The position numbers were made by a program, and so were the translations under genes. This document shows, one piece after another, positions 52,155 through 64,000 of a stretch of 64,000 bases of DNA; position 1 is the stretch's first letter, and every line of letters begins with the position of its first letter. The notes under the pieces are model-generated. The model saw nothing but the letters and a program-made list of their open reading frames with translations. It was not told where the DNA came from and did no database searches. Source of the DNA: Cokeromyces recurvatus (Eukaryota; Mucoromycota; Mucoromycetes; Mucorales; Mucoraceae); the NCBI RefSeq assembly GCF_025118155.1, contig NW_026251399.1, forward strand, positions 558,001 through 622,000. Direction: 5' to 3'.

Positions 52155-52604
52155 TATATATTTGTATATATTTATATTAAAAAAGAAAAAGAAAAAGAGA
52201 GGAAAAACAGTGTATATAATTTTTTTTTATTGTAGATATTCTTTGTTCTTGTCGTTGTATATCACTCATTTCTTTTATCTATTCTACTCCCCTTCCCCTT
52301 TTATTTTTAATCTCACTCGAGGAGATCATTATCAAGGAGTTAATATTGTATATAAAAGTGATATAATATAAAGGAGAAAGTCTGCTCTTCTTCTTTTAAC
52401 ATATACAGGAGCATAATATGAAGCTTTATATTATGACCAAGGAGACTTACTGTATATTACTGTACTTTTTTCTTTTTTTTTTACATATAAATTAATTTAT
52501 GACTTGTATATCCTTTTATTATTATTATTATTATTTCTTTTTAATACATCTAAAGCATCACATCTTTCTATATGATTAAACCCGATATTCTTCCCTACTC
52601 TGAT
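52155..52604. other. Intergenic region between the DUF7137-like and PNGase-lectin genes
   Basis: AT-rich, with a TTATTA repeat at about 52519-52533. It carries the promoter of the DUF7137-like gene and the 3' end of the PNGase gene. No gene is seen. Confidence 0.55.
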
Positions 52605-54348
52605 TTATTTATAATATTGAACAAGTGAAATCCATCGAATATCATGATTTTCTGCAAGCCCACCTGTACTTGCAGTAAATCCTATCCATGCTTCATTTTG
52701 TCCTCCGGTTAAGTAATCCATAAAATTGATATGAGTCGCTTTAAGCACTTGAATGTATTCTGCATCATTATTTTCTTTTAACCCAACTTCAATGATGTAA
52801 TTTATAAATAAACGAATTTTAGCTTTCATCCATTGTCCATTTTGAAGTGGTGGAAGTCGAAAGGTGTAAGCCAATGAATAATCTTGGTGTGCAGAATTAC
52901 CCAGGGGAGGCTTTCGACCATGAACACTTATATGATTTCCTGATGGCTCTGCACATCTATCGAAACTGTATATAGTTTTATATAAATTAATAAAAATTAT
53001 TGATAATCTATTCTATTGTCACCTTTGGTATGTATCAAATTCAATGGCTAAACAGTTTTTAATGCCCCCATAACCTAATTGACATCCGCCTTCACCCAAT
53101 GCATTATTTCCTTGAGCTTGAATTACAAACGCAAATCCATCTGCTCCTTGACCTATTGTCGGCTTACCGAGATTATTAGTAATACGAAATGCAAATTCTA
53201 CTTCAAGTCCTTTTAATTTATCATTTAATTGAATAGGCTTTTTATAATAAGTAGCGCCTCGTTGATCTGGTATTGCTTGGGTAATACGAGTGAATGACTG
53301 TTGCATCATGTCAGGTTGCATATGAATAGCATTTCCTAATAAAGTAAATTGGTGTATTAAATCTTGATTCTTGAAGGATATCATAGATTGATACTCTAAT
53401 AAACAGAGAAGAAAGAATAAGCTAAAGCTAAACTAGTAAATAGGGCTGTATTATGATTACGGTAGTCATTCTTATCTAATTTCTTCATCGTATTTTCTTC
53501 CAATGTACTATTACCAGTTTCTCCACGTTTAGTACGCCATTCCAGAGAGCCTATTTATGTCAATTTAATATAAAAGCTCAACAACAAAATTAAGCTCTAA
53601 TATCTTACCACTTTGTCTTCCTATCAGTTCATCTTCTTTTACAATGTTCTTTTTACTTTCATCTTCTAATTCAACCCATTCCTTCAACCTTCTTTGAGCT
53701 AATCTATTTTTTTGATTTTGATCCAAAGAAGCTTGAAATTTCAAAGTTAAATCTTCTAGGAACTATACAAAATAAATCATTTAAAAAAATACATACAAAA
53801 AAATAGTATCATTTTAATTTACCAGATGAAGTACAACTTCTTTTACTTTATTACGTCTTTTTAAAACTTCTGACCAATTTCTTGTATATCTCTTTGTTAC
53901 ATCTAATGCTTCATCTTTTGAAAAGGCAATACAATAGCTTAATTTTTTATTCCATCCCATACTATATAATAAAGGCTAAAAAAAATATATATTTATTTAT
54001 ATATATAAATGTGTTATCAAGTGATATATTCTAATTATATCGACTTACTTTATCCCATGCTTCTTCACAAGAATCACAATGAATCCAACGTTGTTCAAAT
54101 TCAGAATAGACTTCAGTCCAAACATGATCCGTTGAATCATATACAATTCTTGCTTCTGATCCAACTGCTCGACAACATAAAGTAAAGCACTATAAAATTA
54201 AAGGTAAAATGTAAGTTATCCTCTCTTTATTTGTTGATAATACTCGCTATATACATTGGCCCATTCTCCACATCGTCCCTTTCTTGTTTCTAATAATTTT
54301 TCTGGATCACTTTAAAAAAACACACAAAAGAAATTAGTCGGATAACTT

Positions 54349-54389
<41 letters not shown>

Positions 54390-55011
54390 GTATCGAGGAA
54401 ATCGAGTAATATTATGACATGAGGAGCATTCATACACTTCTACAATATGGGCTTCATAACGTAGTTCTTCTTGATTAGGTTGAGCTGTACCTATCGGTTT
54501 TGTTTGTGTCTAATGAAACCATTAAAGGAAGAAAAGAAAAAAAAAAAAAAAAAAAAAAAAGATAAAGTAGGGTAAATTAGCTTAAAGTATTTACACACAA
54601 TAAACTGACTTACATTATGGCAGTAATTGCATGAAGGATTATTCACCCAACTAAAAAAGTCATGTTTAAACCAATGTAATAGACGTTGGATGACAAGATC
54701 TTCCAAGCTTGTCGCATCAGTCAATTGGCTTTCAGCCTCCTCATAAAGTCTTTGAATCGGTATAATGTCTAATGTTTTATCCTAGTATTATAACATACTG
54801 TTGATTAGTCATATAATACATACATATACAAATATATATTTACAAGTAATGCTTGATTTTCATATTTAAAAACAACACGACTATTTGATTCTAAATGATT
54901 TAAAAAAGTTTTTGCCGAAGGATGAATTGTCTTGGGTAAACGATTATAGATGGCAGCTGACCATTGTTGTGCTAATTGTCGTGCAATTGCATCAATATCT
55001 TCACTATTCAT
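52605..55011 (-). CDS. PNG1: Peptide:N-glycanase fused to a C-terminal L-type lectin domain
   Basis: PNGase removes N-glycans from misfolded glycoproteins during ER-associated degradation. Minus-strand exons in coding order: 55011-54844, 54781-54614, 54509-54388, 54309-54255, 54189-54049, 53975-53823, 53762-53609, 53550-53461, 53395-53023 and 52965-52605, giving 594 aa. Zinc-binding CxxC pairs are seen (SCNYC, CSSC). The transglutaminase-like triad is intact: Cys166 in GRCGEW, His193 in TDHVW, Asp210 in HCDSCE. Family sequence runs to [12 protein letters not shown] at about residue 320, where yeast Png1 ends. Here the frame continues through two more introns into a domain of about 230 aa with legume/L-type lectin signatures ([42 protein letters not shown]). 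An in-frame hydrophobic extension lies upstream up to an ATG at 55059. Confidence 0.9.
54361..54387. repeat. Poly-T stretch in PNGase intron 3
   Basis: A T run inside the intron between exons 3 and 4 of the minus-strand gene. A further A run of about 24 bases lies at 54537-54560 in intron 2. Confidence 0.7.
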
Positions 55012-55059
55012 GTAAATCAAAAAGGATAGAAAAATAACAACAAGAATGAGTATTAACAT

Positions 55060-57189
55060 TGTACACAAAAAAACATACGCACACACATATATATTTGTAT
55101 ATGCATGTATTACCTACTGCTGAAGTTTAATGATAATATGTTTAAAATTTTAAAACTCTATTGGGCACAGGACATTAAAAAACATCCCGTATCTGTTCAA
55201 GGACAAGAGTAGAGAAGAAGCCTAAAAGGAAAACTTTTGAGATAAAGATTTAAAATTAAGATAGTCCCCTACAACCCAAAAAAAAAACTACTTCTTCGGC
55301 CTACCTAGTATCAGTTAAAGGTACTCTTTATTAGTAAAACTCTTTCTTATTCGATATGCTGCTTTACAACTCATGATCTATAGCACAAATAGAACAATGG
55401 CTGAGTAGCATCACTCAATTGCGGCCTGTCCTTTTTTTTTTACCGTAGATTATTTCTTGAAATAGAATATACAAGTGTGTTCTCCTGTTTTTTTTAAAAA
55501 AAAAAATTATTTGTTTATCATAGAAGAAAGAAAAATATATAAATCAGGATTGAGCAGTGAGATTTATAAATTTATCAAGTGAGAGTACATACTATTATTT
55601 TGCAGAGTAAGATTTTTTTTTTTTTTTTGCAATAAATAAATTCCATAATATGATAGTTTTAATAAACTTGATGTATATATTCATATATCTTATGTCTAAA
55701 TAAAAAGTATTACATAATCATTGAACGATGTTACTCGATATAATAGTAATAATAATAAGTTAAATATGTTAACAGCTACTAATATACCATGGAAATCATT
55801 ATTATTAAAAAGCTATAAAGAAAACTATTGTGAAAACCAAGATATTCAACATTTAACAATGAATATTTACTTGACTATGCTTACCATAAAAAGATCTAAA
55901 TATATTTCTATGCATTGTATTCAATGACAACTTACTTAAAACAAATCCAAGTGCTAAATTGAATTGATAAAGAAAATTTTAATATGTAAATAAATAACTT
56001 ATATATAATTCAAGGATAATGCCCGAATATAAAGGAATATCTGAACATTGAGGGCAAATTCTATATTGCTTCTTTACCTACACAAGTCACTCGTTTTCCA
56101 CCACCAAACATAATAAAGAACAAAATAAGAATTGATTTTTTTTTTGAGAAAATAAAAGAATGAAATAAGATGGATTCAAAAACAAGAGTTATATTCACTT
56201 GACCTTTGTCAAAGGAAATACCTAAATCAGCTATTATTGCTATGAATAATTTTTTGTCTATTGCTTTATAATATTGCTGATATGTAGACCATTTTGATTA
56301 TTTCTGTTTTTTAACCAAAGTAAACAACAAGAAGAGTACATAAATAACAGTAAGCTAAAATGTTCATCTCTTTATTTTATATACATTTATTCTTTTTCTA
56401 TAAATGATAATTAATGGAAGTGTTGAGAATGCAAATCCATAATGCCTAGATATATTCCTACTCATTAAAATAACTAAGGGACTTTTTTTTTTTTTCCTCA
56501 GCATCTTTTAATCTTATTCTATGTTTAGAATTCTTTTTAACTATATATATAATATAAAAGAAATCCCTGAATACTCTTAATACTTGACTTTTGCCTACGT
56601 TGATATAGCTATAAGGTAAGACACTTTTTTTTTAAAAAAAAACATGACTAGAACAGTTGGACAGGCTGCTAACTTGTTAACGTTTTACATAAAGATGTTT
56701 CTTGTTAGTATTGCAGATGTTTACAAAGATAGGTTCTATATTGTTACTGTCTTTTATTTATTTATATAATATTAAAAATGTTGGTAATCGATTTTTAATT
56801 GTACTCAAGCTTATAAATCCTATAGAGTATGATGGTAGTGTGATGTAAATGTTCCCCACCCCCCAAGAATACGTATGAACTAGCCATACTAGTTACAACT
56901 GCTTTATACTTTCATAAAGAGAAAGCAAATAGTCACTTGTAATTACCAATATCTTCTTTTGTCTGGTTCTCAATTCATAATCGTCGTCTAAATTTTTAAA
57001 TTCAAATACTGTAAATTAAGGGGAAAAGAGAAAAGCAAATCAAGTGATTACAACTGCTTGATTATTATTATTATATAAATAAATAACTACAATTTTATTA
57101 TTTGTTTTTATTTCTTTCCTTTCCTTTTATTTTTTGTTTTGTTTTGTTTTTTTTTTCTTCTTCTCCTTTTTATATTATTCAGTTTGTAA
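55060..57189. other. Long divergent intergenic region between PNGase-lectin and SIN3
   Basis: About 2.1 kb, AT-rich, with no supported gene. It contains a T7A12 palindromic tract near 55491-55507, a similar T8A9 tract near 56625-56641, and a T-rich leader with TTTTG repeats at about 57125-57155 before SIN3. An open frame at 55721-55927 lacks any coding character. Confidence 0.55.
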
Positions 57190-60100
57190 ATGACAATTCC
57201 TAATCTGCCTTCTCCATCTCATTCAACTAATTCAAGGTAATAGTCTTTTAAATTGAATAGAAACGCGTTATATACTAAAAAAATAAGGCTGATAACTTTG
57301 TAGAGGAATGGTATCAACTAATCATATTCCAAGTTCTTCATTTCCCATAAGTTCTACATCTTCGTCAACTTATGGTCATCACCCATTAGTCAATAACAAT
57401 ACTTCATCCTATCATCTACCTCCTTTTCCAAATATGGCATCCAATAGTTTACTCTTTCCACCACCGCCTCCGCCGTTATCTTCATCTTCATTATCGGGAA
57501 TTAAAAAGCGTACTATTTCCTCAGTTACCACTACGGCAAATTCATTATTACATAAGGACGACCTTACATCATCCTATCGTCCATTAAACGTGACTGATGC
57601 CTTAACCTATCTTGACCAGGTCAAAACGTGTTTTGCTGATCAACCTATTGTTTATAACAAATTCTTAGATATTATGAAAGACTTTAAAAGTCAAGCGTAA
57701 TATTATTATTATTATTATTTATTATTATTATTTGCTTTAAACTCAATTTTATTTCATGTTTTACAATAGAATCGAAACACCTGGAGTTATTGAACGCGTC
57801 TCTATTTTATTCAAAGGACATCCAGAATTAATATATGGTTTTAATACATTTTTGCCTTCAGGATACCGTATTGAATATGATTCATGTGATTCTACACGTA
57901 ACAGTATCATTGTCATTTCACCTACCAATCAGCAGCAGCACTTTAATCATATTTTGAAATTACCTCTGCCTACACCAGTTATTATGCAGCAGCAGCAGCA
58001 ACAACAACAACAACGGCCTCCTCCTCCTCCCCCTCCTCCTCCTCAACATATACTACAACAGCAAAGGCCTCATTTCCCTTCACCTTTTTCCTATGGTCAC
58101 AGTCATACCCTTCCTTCTATTACAAACTTTCAACCACTCTCTTCTTCTGCTTTTCGTATACCCAGTATAAGTGATATGGTTTCCCCTCCATCACTACCTC
58201 CTCCTCTTCCTCCTCCAGAAATTATAAATGAACCTTTAAATCGATATAATCAAAAAGACTTTAGAAATGCTATTGATTATGTTAACAAAATTAAAGTAAA
58301 TATGAATATAAATTTGAATAATTCATGATATTCTAACCCCATCTTTTTTCTTATTTTATTTTATGTTATTTTATTTTATGTTATTTTATTTTCTTTTTTT
58401 TTATTTTTATTTTTTTATTTTTTATTTTTTTATTTTTTATTTTTTTATTTTTTTATTTTTTTTTTTTTTTTGATTGATAAAGAATCGATTTTTTTCTACA
58501 AAGCCAGAAATTTATACACGGTTTTTAGAAATTTTACAAATTTATCGAAATCAAAACGAATCAACTTCAAAAGTATATCTTCATATGAGGGCCTTATTTG
58601 AAGGTTTACCTGATGCTGAAGCATTACTTTATGAATTTAAACAATTTTTACCAGAGTTTATAGTTGAAGAACCTATGAACAAGCGTATAAAGAGATCAGA
58701 TTCTCCCATTGAAAGCACTAGTACTGATTCTTTGCCTCCTCATTTTAATCCTAATACAAGTATGATTACCAAAGAAGAAATTGAACTCTTTGAAAAAATC
58801 AAAAGACATATTGGTAATAAACCTAGCTATGAAGCCTTCTTAAAGACCCTTCAGTTATATACATTGGGTATTATCAAGTTAGATGAGTTGATAGAACAAG
58901 TTGAAAAGGTCTTTTTAGCTTATAGTCCTCATTTACTTCATCTCTTTAAGAGGGTGGTTGGTTATGATGAAAGTAAACAGAAGATTCCAAAGGCTGTGAA
59001 TGGCCCCAAAAAACCAGATCTTAATCAATGTCAGCCTGTCAAATCAAGTCCAAGCTATCATGCTGTACCCAGGGAATGGCAAAAAATAGAGTGTTCAGGT
59101 CGAGATCAGTTATGTTGGGAGGTTCTAAACGATGAATATGTCTCTCATCCTATTTGGGCTAGTGAAGATACAGGTTTTGTTGCCTCTAAAAAGAATCAAT
59201 TTGAAGAAGCACTTCATCAATGTGAAGAAGAGAGGTAAAACACACACACACACACATGTATATATATATTTATATATACATATTTATATATATTGACTGG
59301 AACTTACTATTTATTTATTTATTTTTTAGATATGAGTACGATCTTCTTATTGATGCCAATTTACATGTGATTTCTTTGCTAAAACCTATCCTAGCTCAAA
59401 CAGAATTACAACCAATAGAGGATCGTCATCATTACTGCTTACAATTAGTCCATCAGGATCTTCAATCCTCTTCTACTTTACGATCGATTGTTACAAAGGT
59501 GTATGGAGAACGAGCATCAGAAATTATTCGGTTACTCTATCAACAACCATGTCATGTCCTTCCAACACTCATACGTCGTCTTGAAATAAAAGATAAAGAA
59601 TGGAGACGAGGTCGAAAAGAATGGAATAAGAAAGTCTGGCGTGAATGGGATGAAAAGAACTTTTATCGATCATTAGATTATCAAGCGAATACGTTCAAGT
59701 TAACTGATCGTCGTGCTATTTCCACAAAGTCACTTCTTTTACAGCAAGAGACGATCACTGACTTTCCATTTATGTTATGTAAGGAACCAGTACGTGTGAT
59801 GAAAGATATGATTCATTTGTTATGTATCTTTATGAATAGTCAACAATACGGTCATTATTCAAGTTCTGAAAAGCGAGCCATTTGTGACTTTTTGCAAGAG
59901 TCATTTGTACCCGTCTTTTTCTCTTCTTTAAACGTATCCATGTCCTCTTCTTTCATGATCGATATAAAGGAAATGATGGATGATGATAGTGAACCCCTCA
60001 GCGAAAACGATCATCATCAATCATCATCATCTTCATCACCTCTCATGAGTCCCTCTGCAAATTTACAACAGCAACATATTAATTATTATTTTTGTAATTC

Positions 60101-61153
60101 AAATTATTATTGTTTGTTTCGCTTATATTATATGTTCTATGAACGATTATGTAAGATAAAATCTATAAGTGAAGAGATTGAAGAATACCCTGAAAGGGGT
60201 AAGAAATTGAATTCAGTTGCAGCTCGTCTTGATCTAATATCAAATCGATTTGAAGGTATATATTTATATGTAAATGTATGTAGGTAGATAGGTATATTAA
60301 ACAGCTTCTCTTCCTTCTCTTTGTATATATATATATATATATATTATTAGATATTGATTTATCTAAAAGTTATTATGATGCTTTATTGGATATTATTGAA
60401 CGTTTTTTCGAAGGAGATTATGATCAACAAACATTTGAAGAAAATGCCCGTTTCGTTTATAGCATTGATGCTTATATTATGTTTACAATTGATAAATTAT
60501 TACATACACTTATTAAACAGGTTTCTTTCTTTTTTTTAAAAAAGAAAAAAATCAAATGAAGGCTAATCTATACCTATATTAGATTCAAGTGGTCATGGTT
60601 GATAAAAAATCAATTGAATTATTAGACTTATTAAAGAATGGCGATCATAATGAATCCACACTTCGATCTTTGGCAGAGAAGATCTTTGAGATGGAAGAAA
60701 ACCTTTATAAAGTGCTGTCTGTAAAAGAAAACGATAGGATGATTCAAATTGAATGTATAGAGAAGACCAATGCAGCAGCGCTCTTCAAGACACAACAAGA
60801 GCTTTATTTAAATACGTTTCAAGATTGGAATCAAGATACACAAGGCATGAGTCAACTATCTACCTTGAAACCTTCTTTTTTAAAGAGGTAAGTTTTCTCC
60901 CTTTCTCCCCTTTTCTTTTCTCTCTCTCTCTCTCTCTTCTCTCCACTTTATATCAAGTGACTTTATCTGTCTTTTATATAGAAATCTTCAACCAAGAACA
61001 AAAGAGGCTATCAAAATAATATCAAATCTCAAATATAAAATCAATCCAGATACATATCGAATTCATTATGTCGTTGGGTCTGAAGATGTCATCACTTACA
61101 GTTTATCAAGAAAAGACTGGCACTTTCTTTCAAAAATAATCAATCCACTTTAA
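57190..61153 (+). CDS. SIN3: Transcriptional corepressor Sin3 (histone deacetylase complex scaffold)
   Basis: Sin3 scaffolds Rpd3-type histone deacetylase complexes. Exons 57190-57236, 57304-57696, 57770-58295, 58483-59234, 59330-60255, 60351-60520, 60583-60887 and 60982-61153 give 1,096 aa. Three paired amphipathic helix domains are visible: PAH1 ([32 protein letters not shown], then [20 protein letters not shown]), PAH2 ([29 protein letters not shown]) and PAH3 ([27 protein letters not shown]). The HDAC-interaction domain follows ([20 protein letters not shown]). The region [20 protein letters not shown] is also typical. Poly-Pro and poly-Gln tracts lie between PAH1 and PAH2, and a disordered Ser/His stretch further on. 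The intron at 58296-58482 is unusually long and made of TTTTATTTT repeats. The protein is shorter than yeast Sin3 (1,536 aa). Confidence 0.94.
58328..58471 (+). repeat. T-rich ATTTT/TTATTTT repeat in SIN3 intron 3
   Basis: The intron contains about 120 bp of short T-rich repeats (TTTTATGTTA, TTTTATTTTT) ending in a T run just before the acceptor. It is the longest SIN3 intron. Confidence 0.75.
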
Positions 61154-61234
61154 TTGTAGTATTTCTTTTATTATTAAATGGTTAATAAATTATTAATATA
61201 CGTAAATAGTTCTTCTTTTTAATAATATCAATAC

Positions 61235-61289
<55 letters not shown>

Positions 61290-62109
61290 CATAAAAGATA
61301 TTATATTGAGAGTAATTTGTTCTTGATTATATATAATAATTTGTAGGTATTCTCTATTACTTTAACTAATAACTCTATAGCATACTTGAACTCTATAACA
61401 TACTTGAACTCTATAACATACTTGAAGTAGTATTCTCCAAACATGTGTTAGATATACTACAACAGATTTACATATCGAATATAGTAGGCAAGAAAACAAT
61501 AGCCTTTTTTTTTTTTCAAAAAAAAAAAACCCTTTCTGTGGGAGGGAAAAGAGGTCATAGGATCATTGACTCCCAGTATATTTAATACTATATTCAGCCA
61601 ATCTCTATGTAATAAACAGCATGGTACAATTGGTGAACATGTTTCTCTCTTCCTGAACAACCAGGATCTAGAAACTTTATTTATCGGCGTTAGTAAAGAA
61701 AAGAAAAGAAAAGAAAAATTCTGTCGTTGAGAAAGTAATTAAGAAGCCTCCTCCCCCCCAAAAAAAAGGGAGTGTAAATGTGTGAGTATGAGTGTGAGTG
61801 TTTATTATTACTATTAAACCGAATCGATATCAAATCTAATATATCAATAAAGAATGTATAGCATACACCCTATTTCAAATAGATGCTGCTGTTGTATCTA
61901 TTTGCAATAAATTCTCATTAGATATGTTGTATATCAAAAACAAAAAAAAGGAAAAGAGAGAGAGAGAGAAACTAATTTTATTGAACAAAGCCTTCTATCA
62001 ATCGTCACTATAATATAAATAATAAGAATAAAATCAGTGGTTGAGTAATATAGATTAAGCATAAAATAAAAATAGCTCGGGAAAACAAGCTTTTTAACCC
62101 CACACACAC

Positions 62110-62147
<38 letters not shown>

Positions 62148-62618
62148 ATGTAAACAACCAGCTGACAGAAAACAGATACTACTAGTTTATAATTTTACAC
62201 TAGAGGAAAGAGGGAGTAGTATCCATGTATTCCCTTCCTCTCCCCCTACTGTAGTAATAGCAGTAGCAAATTTGACAATAAGAAAAAACTGTATGTTTTG
62301 CTTCTTTCTCTAATTGTTCAAATTTGAATTAAAACTCATTTTTTTTTTTGGTTTCTAGAAAGAAACATGCCCCATATAGATAAAAAATATTAAATATTAT
62401 TTTTTCTTTAATCGATAAAGTGCCAAAATTAAAGTTATAATTCCCGCAATTTTTTTTTTACAAAAATAATAATCAAATGATTATATTTTTTTTATTAAAA
62501 TTAATATACAATTTGATTTTTTATGTATGCGCAATGTTTAAAGATAACTTTTTTTATATGAACATGCTAGTAAAATGTATAAAGGGAAGAATTATATTGA
62601 TAGAAACTAAAAAAAAAT
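61154..62618. other. Convergent intergenic region between SIN3 and alcohol dehydrogenase
   Basis: No supported gene. It holds a T53 run (61237-61289), a tandem repeat at about 61370-61427, an AAAAG repeat near 61695-61718, a GA repeat near 61955-61969 and an A32 run (62112-62143). Confidence 0.6.
61370..61427. repeat. Short tandem repeat, about 21-bp unit, three copies
   Basis: Three successive copies of a unit like AACTCTATAACATACTTG, the first with ATAG instead of ATAA. Confidence 0.85.
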
Positions 62619-63844
62619 TTAGTTCATAACGACAGCTCTGTAACGAGGCTTGCCATCACGGACGAATTGGATAGCATCGTTGATCTTTTCCATGGGGAAG
62701 GTGTTGACCCAGGTGCGGACATTGTGGGCACCAGCGAAGTCAAGACATTCTTGGATGACAGCGGGAGCACCAATGAAGGTACCGGCAATGGTCAATTGCT
62801 TACCAGCCAAGACGAGGGCAGGGATACCAGAGAGAGGAACTTCGGGAATATCACATTGAATGAAGACACCGTTGTTCTTGAGCATCTTGAAGTATTGATC
62901 CCAACACTTGTTGACGATCTTGGTGGCCAAGATGTGAGTGAAGGTGTTGTAGTGAGGTTCCATTTGTTCTTCCTTTTGCATGAGGACGTAGTCATCACAA
63001 CCGAGCTTCTTGGCATCTTCAACCTTGTCAGGGATGACATCGAAGGCAACAACTTCGGCACCCATAGCCTTAGCCCATTGGACACCAAAGTGACCAAGAC
63101 CACCAAGACCGAGAACGGCAACCTTGGAACCCTTACCGACACCGTAACGCTTCAAGGGAGCATAGGTAGTGACACCACCACAGAGGAAAGAGGCAGCAAC
63201 TTCAGAGGAAAGGTTATCAGGGATCTTGACAACGAATTCTTGGTTACCTCTCCACTTCTTGGCGAAACCACCATAGGTCTTATCCTTGGTAGCGTTGTCA
63301 TAACGATCGTTGAAGGACCAGACAGCGTGAGTGGAACAGAGGTTTTCCATACCCTTCTTACAGAAGTCACACTTACCGCAAGAAGCAGATTGACAACCAA
63401 CACCACAACGGTCACCAACCTTGATACGGGTAACGTTCTTACCGACCTTGGTAACAGTACCAATGATTTCGTGACCAACAACACAAGGGAATTCAGTAGG
63501 TCCCCAACCTTCATCAATGACGTGCTACAAAAATAGGTAATAAAAAAAAAGACGAAATTGAATAAGAATCGATACCACATATAATAAAATAATATAAAAT
63601 AATAATGATACATACGACATCAGTACCACAGACACCACAACAGATAACATCCATTTGGACCATATCGTCATCCCAGTGACAGAAGTTCATTTCCATGGGT
63701 TCAAGAGGAGCACCTATAATGATAGAATGAAAAAAAAAATAATTGCATGAATAAATTGCTCCAAACAAGACTAAAGATATAATAACAATAATAATACATA
63801 CTCTTGGAGCGACAGGCATAGGCGGTGAAGGTTTCTTCAGACAT
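62619..63844 (-). CDS. Zinc-containing alcohol dehydrogenase (cinnamyl/Adh6-type MDR family)
   Basis: Minus-strand exons in coding order: 63844-63802, 63713-63616 and 63524-62619, giving 348 aa. The catalytic zinc site is GVCGTDVH (Cys and His) with GHEIIG (His, Glu). The structural zinc is bound by four Cys in CGVGCQSASCGKCDFCKKG. The Rossmann fold is GLGGLGHFGVQWAKAMGAEV, and the spacing fits the cinnamyl alcohol dehydrogenase/Adh6 subgroup, NADP(H)-dependent reduction of aldehydes to alcohols in the cytosol. Codon use is very different from neighbours: mostly C-ending codons (AAC, TTC, ATC, GTC, AAG) with few A-ending ones. That is the usual sign of very high expression in fungi, and it also produces a long shadow frame on the opposite strand. 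No signal peptide is present. Confidence 0.93.
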
Positions 63845-64000
63845 TTTTACTTTAAAGTATAATGAAAAAAAAAAAGAAAAGAAAAGCCTAAAAGCTTGTC
63901 AGAAAATTGATCTATTATATACTTTTTTTTTAATGCGGTGTTTTTATTTTCATTTTAAATTAGCGCCTTGCATGTCTTACTGATTGGCTTTTTTTTTTTT
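63845..64000. other. Upstream region of the alcohol dehydrogenase gene
   Basis: The promoter side of the minus-strand gene. A TATATA-like element (ATATAATAG on the minus strand at about 63913-63921) lies roughly 70-75 bp before the start codon. The window ends in a T run. Confidence 0.4.

Noticed and set aside
53396..53460. A transmembrane-like stretch ([16 protein letters not shown]) between the PNGase and lectin parts
   Set aside because: The segment has a GTAATC donor, a CTTAC-like branch region and a TTATTAG acceptor, and removing it keeps frame. It is an intron, not a membrane helix.
62667..63536. 289-aa open frame on the plus strand
   Set aside because: It is the exact antisense of the alcohol dehydrogenase exon and is explained by that gene's biased codons. 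It has a Thr/Gly/Asp-rich composition without any domain.

Overview
The window is 64 kb of AT-rich nuclear DNA from an early-diverging filamentous fungus, most likely Mucoromycota (Mucorales-type). The reasons are short 50-90 bp GT..AG introns that split most genes, very long poly-T/poly-A tracts, CAA/CAG-rich glutamine tracts, and a Tim17, SPT7, TFIIB, DOCK, SRPK, SIN3 and PNGase gene set of fungal type. The species assignment is inference. I rebuilt gene structures by hand from splice signals and reading-frame continuity; each multi-exon model given with exon coordinates sums to a multiple of three.

Layout. 1-616: 3' end of a proline-rich protein. 650-1976: a long inverted repeat. 2499-3074: TIM17. 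3652-8146: SPT7 (SAGA). 8519-9608: TFIIB. 9791-13211: WD40 protein with NPF motifs and an in-frame TGA. 13791-14642: family-16 methyltransferase. 15569-23605: DOCK-family GEF. 24006-26088 (minus): SRPK kinase. 28550-30104: low-complexity acidic/Q-rich protein. 30105-33998: gene-poor stretch with a paired terminal-repeat-like sequence and a decayed gag-like zinc knuckle. 33999-39388: PHD/chromodomain/SNF2 remodeller of the Mi-2/Mit1 type. 40853-45363: repeat island (480-bp tandem repeat, broken Tc1/mariner transposase joined to a Plavaka/Tnp2 transposase fragment, a solo LTR with 5-bp target duplication, a second LTR-like segment). 45572-47134: unknown two-exon gene. 48987-50317 (minus): mannose-1-phosphate guanylyltransferase. 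51094-52154 (minus): secretory-pathway membrane protein of the DUF7137 type. 52605-55011 (minus): peptide:N-glycanase fused to an L-type lectin domain. 57190-61153: SIN3. 62619-63844 (minus): zinc alcohol dehydrogenase.

Functionally, four of the genes act in transcription and chromatin (SPT7, TFIIB, the Mi-2-like remodeller, SIN3) and three in glycosylation or the secretory pathway (GDP-mannose synthesis, PNGase-lectin, DUF7137-like). Eukaryotic gene order rarely implies co-function, so I read this as coincidence. The most unusual items are the PNGase-lectin fusion, with a hydrophobic stretch just upstream of its canonical start; the chimeric transposase with its LTR insertion; the hairpin-forming inverted repeat; and the WD40 gene interrupted by one TGA.
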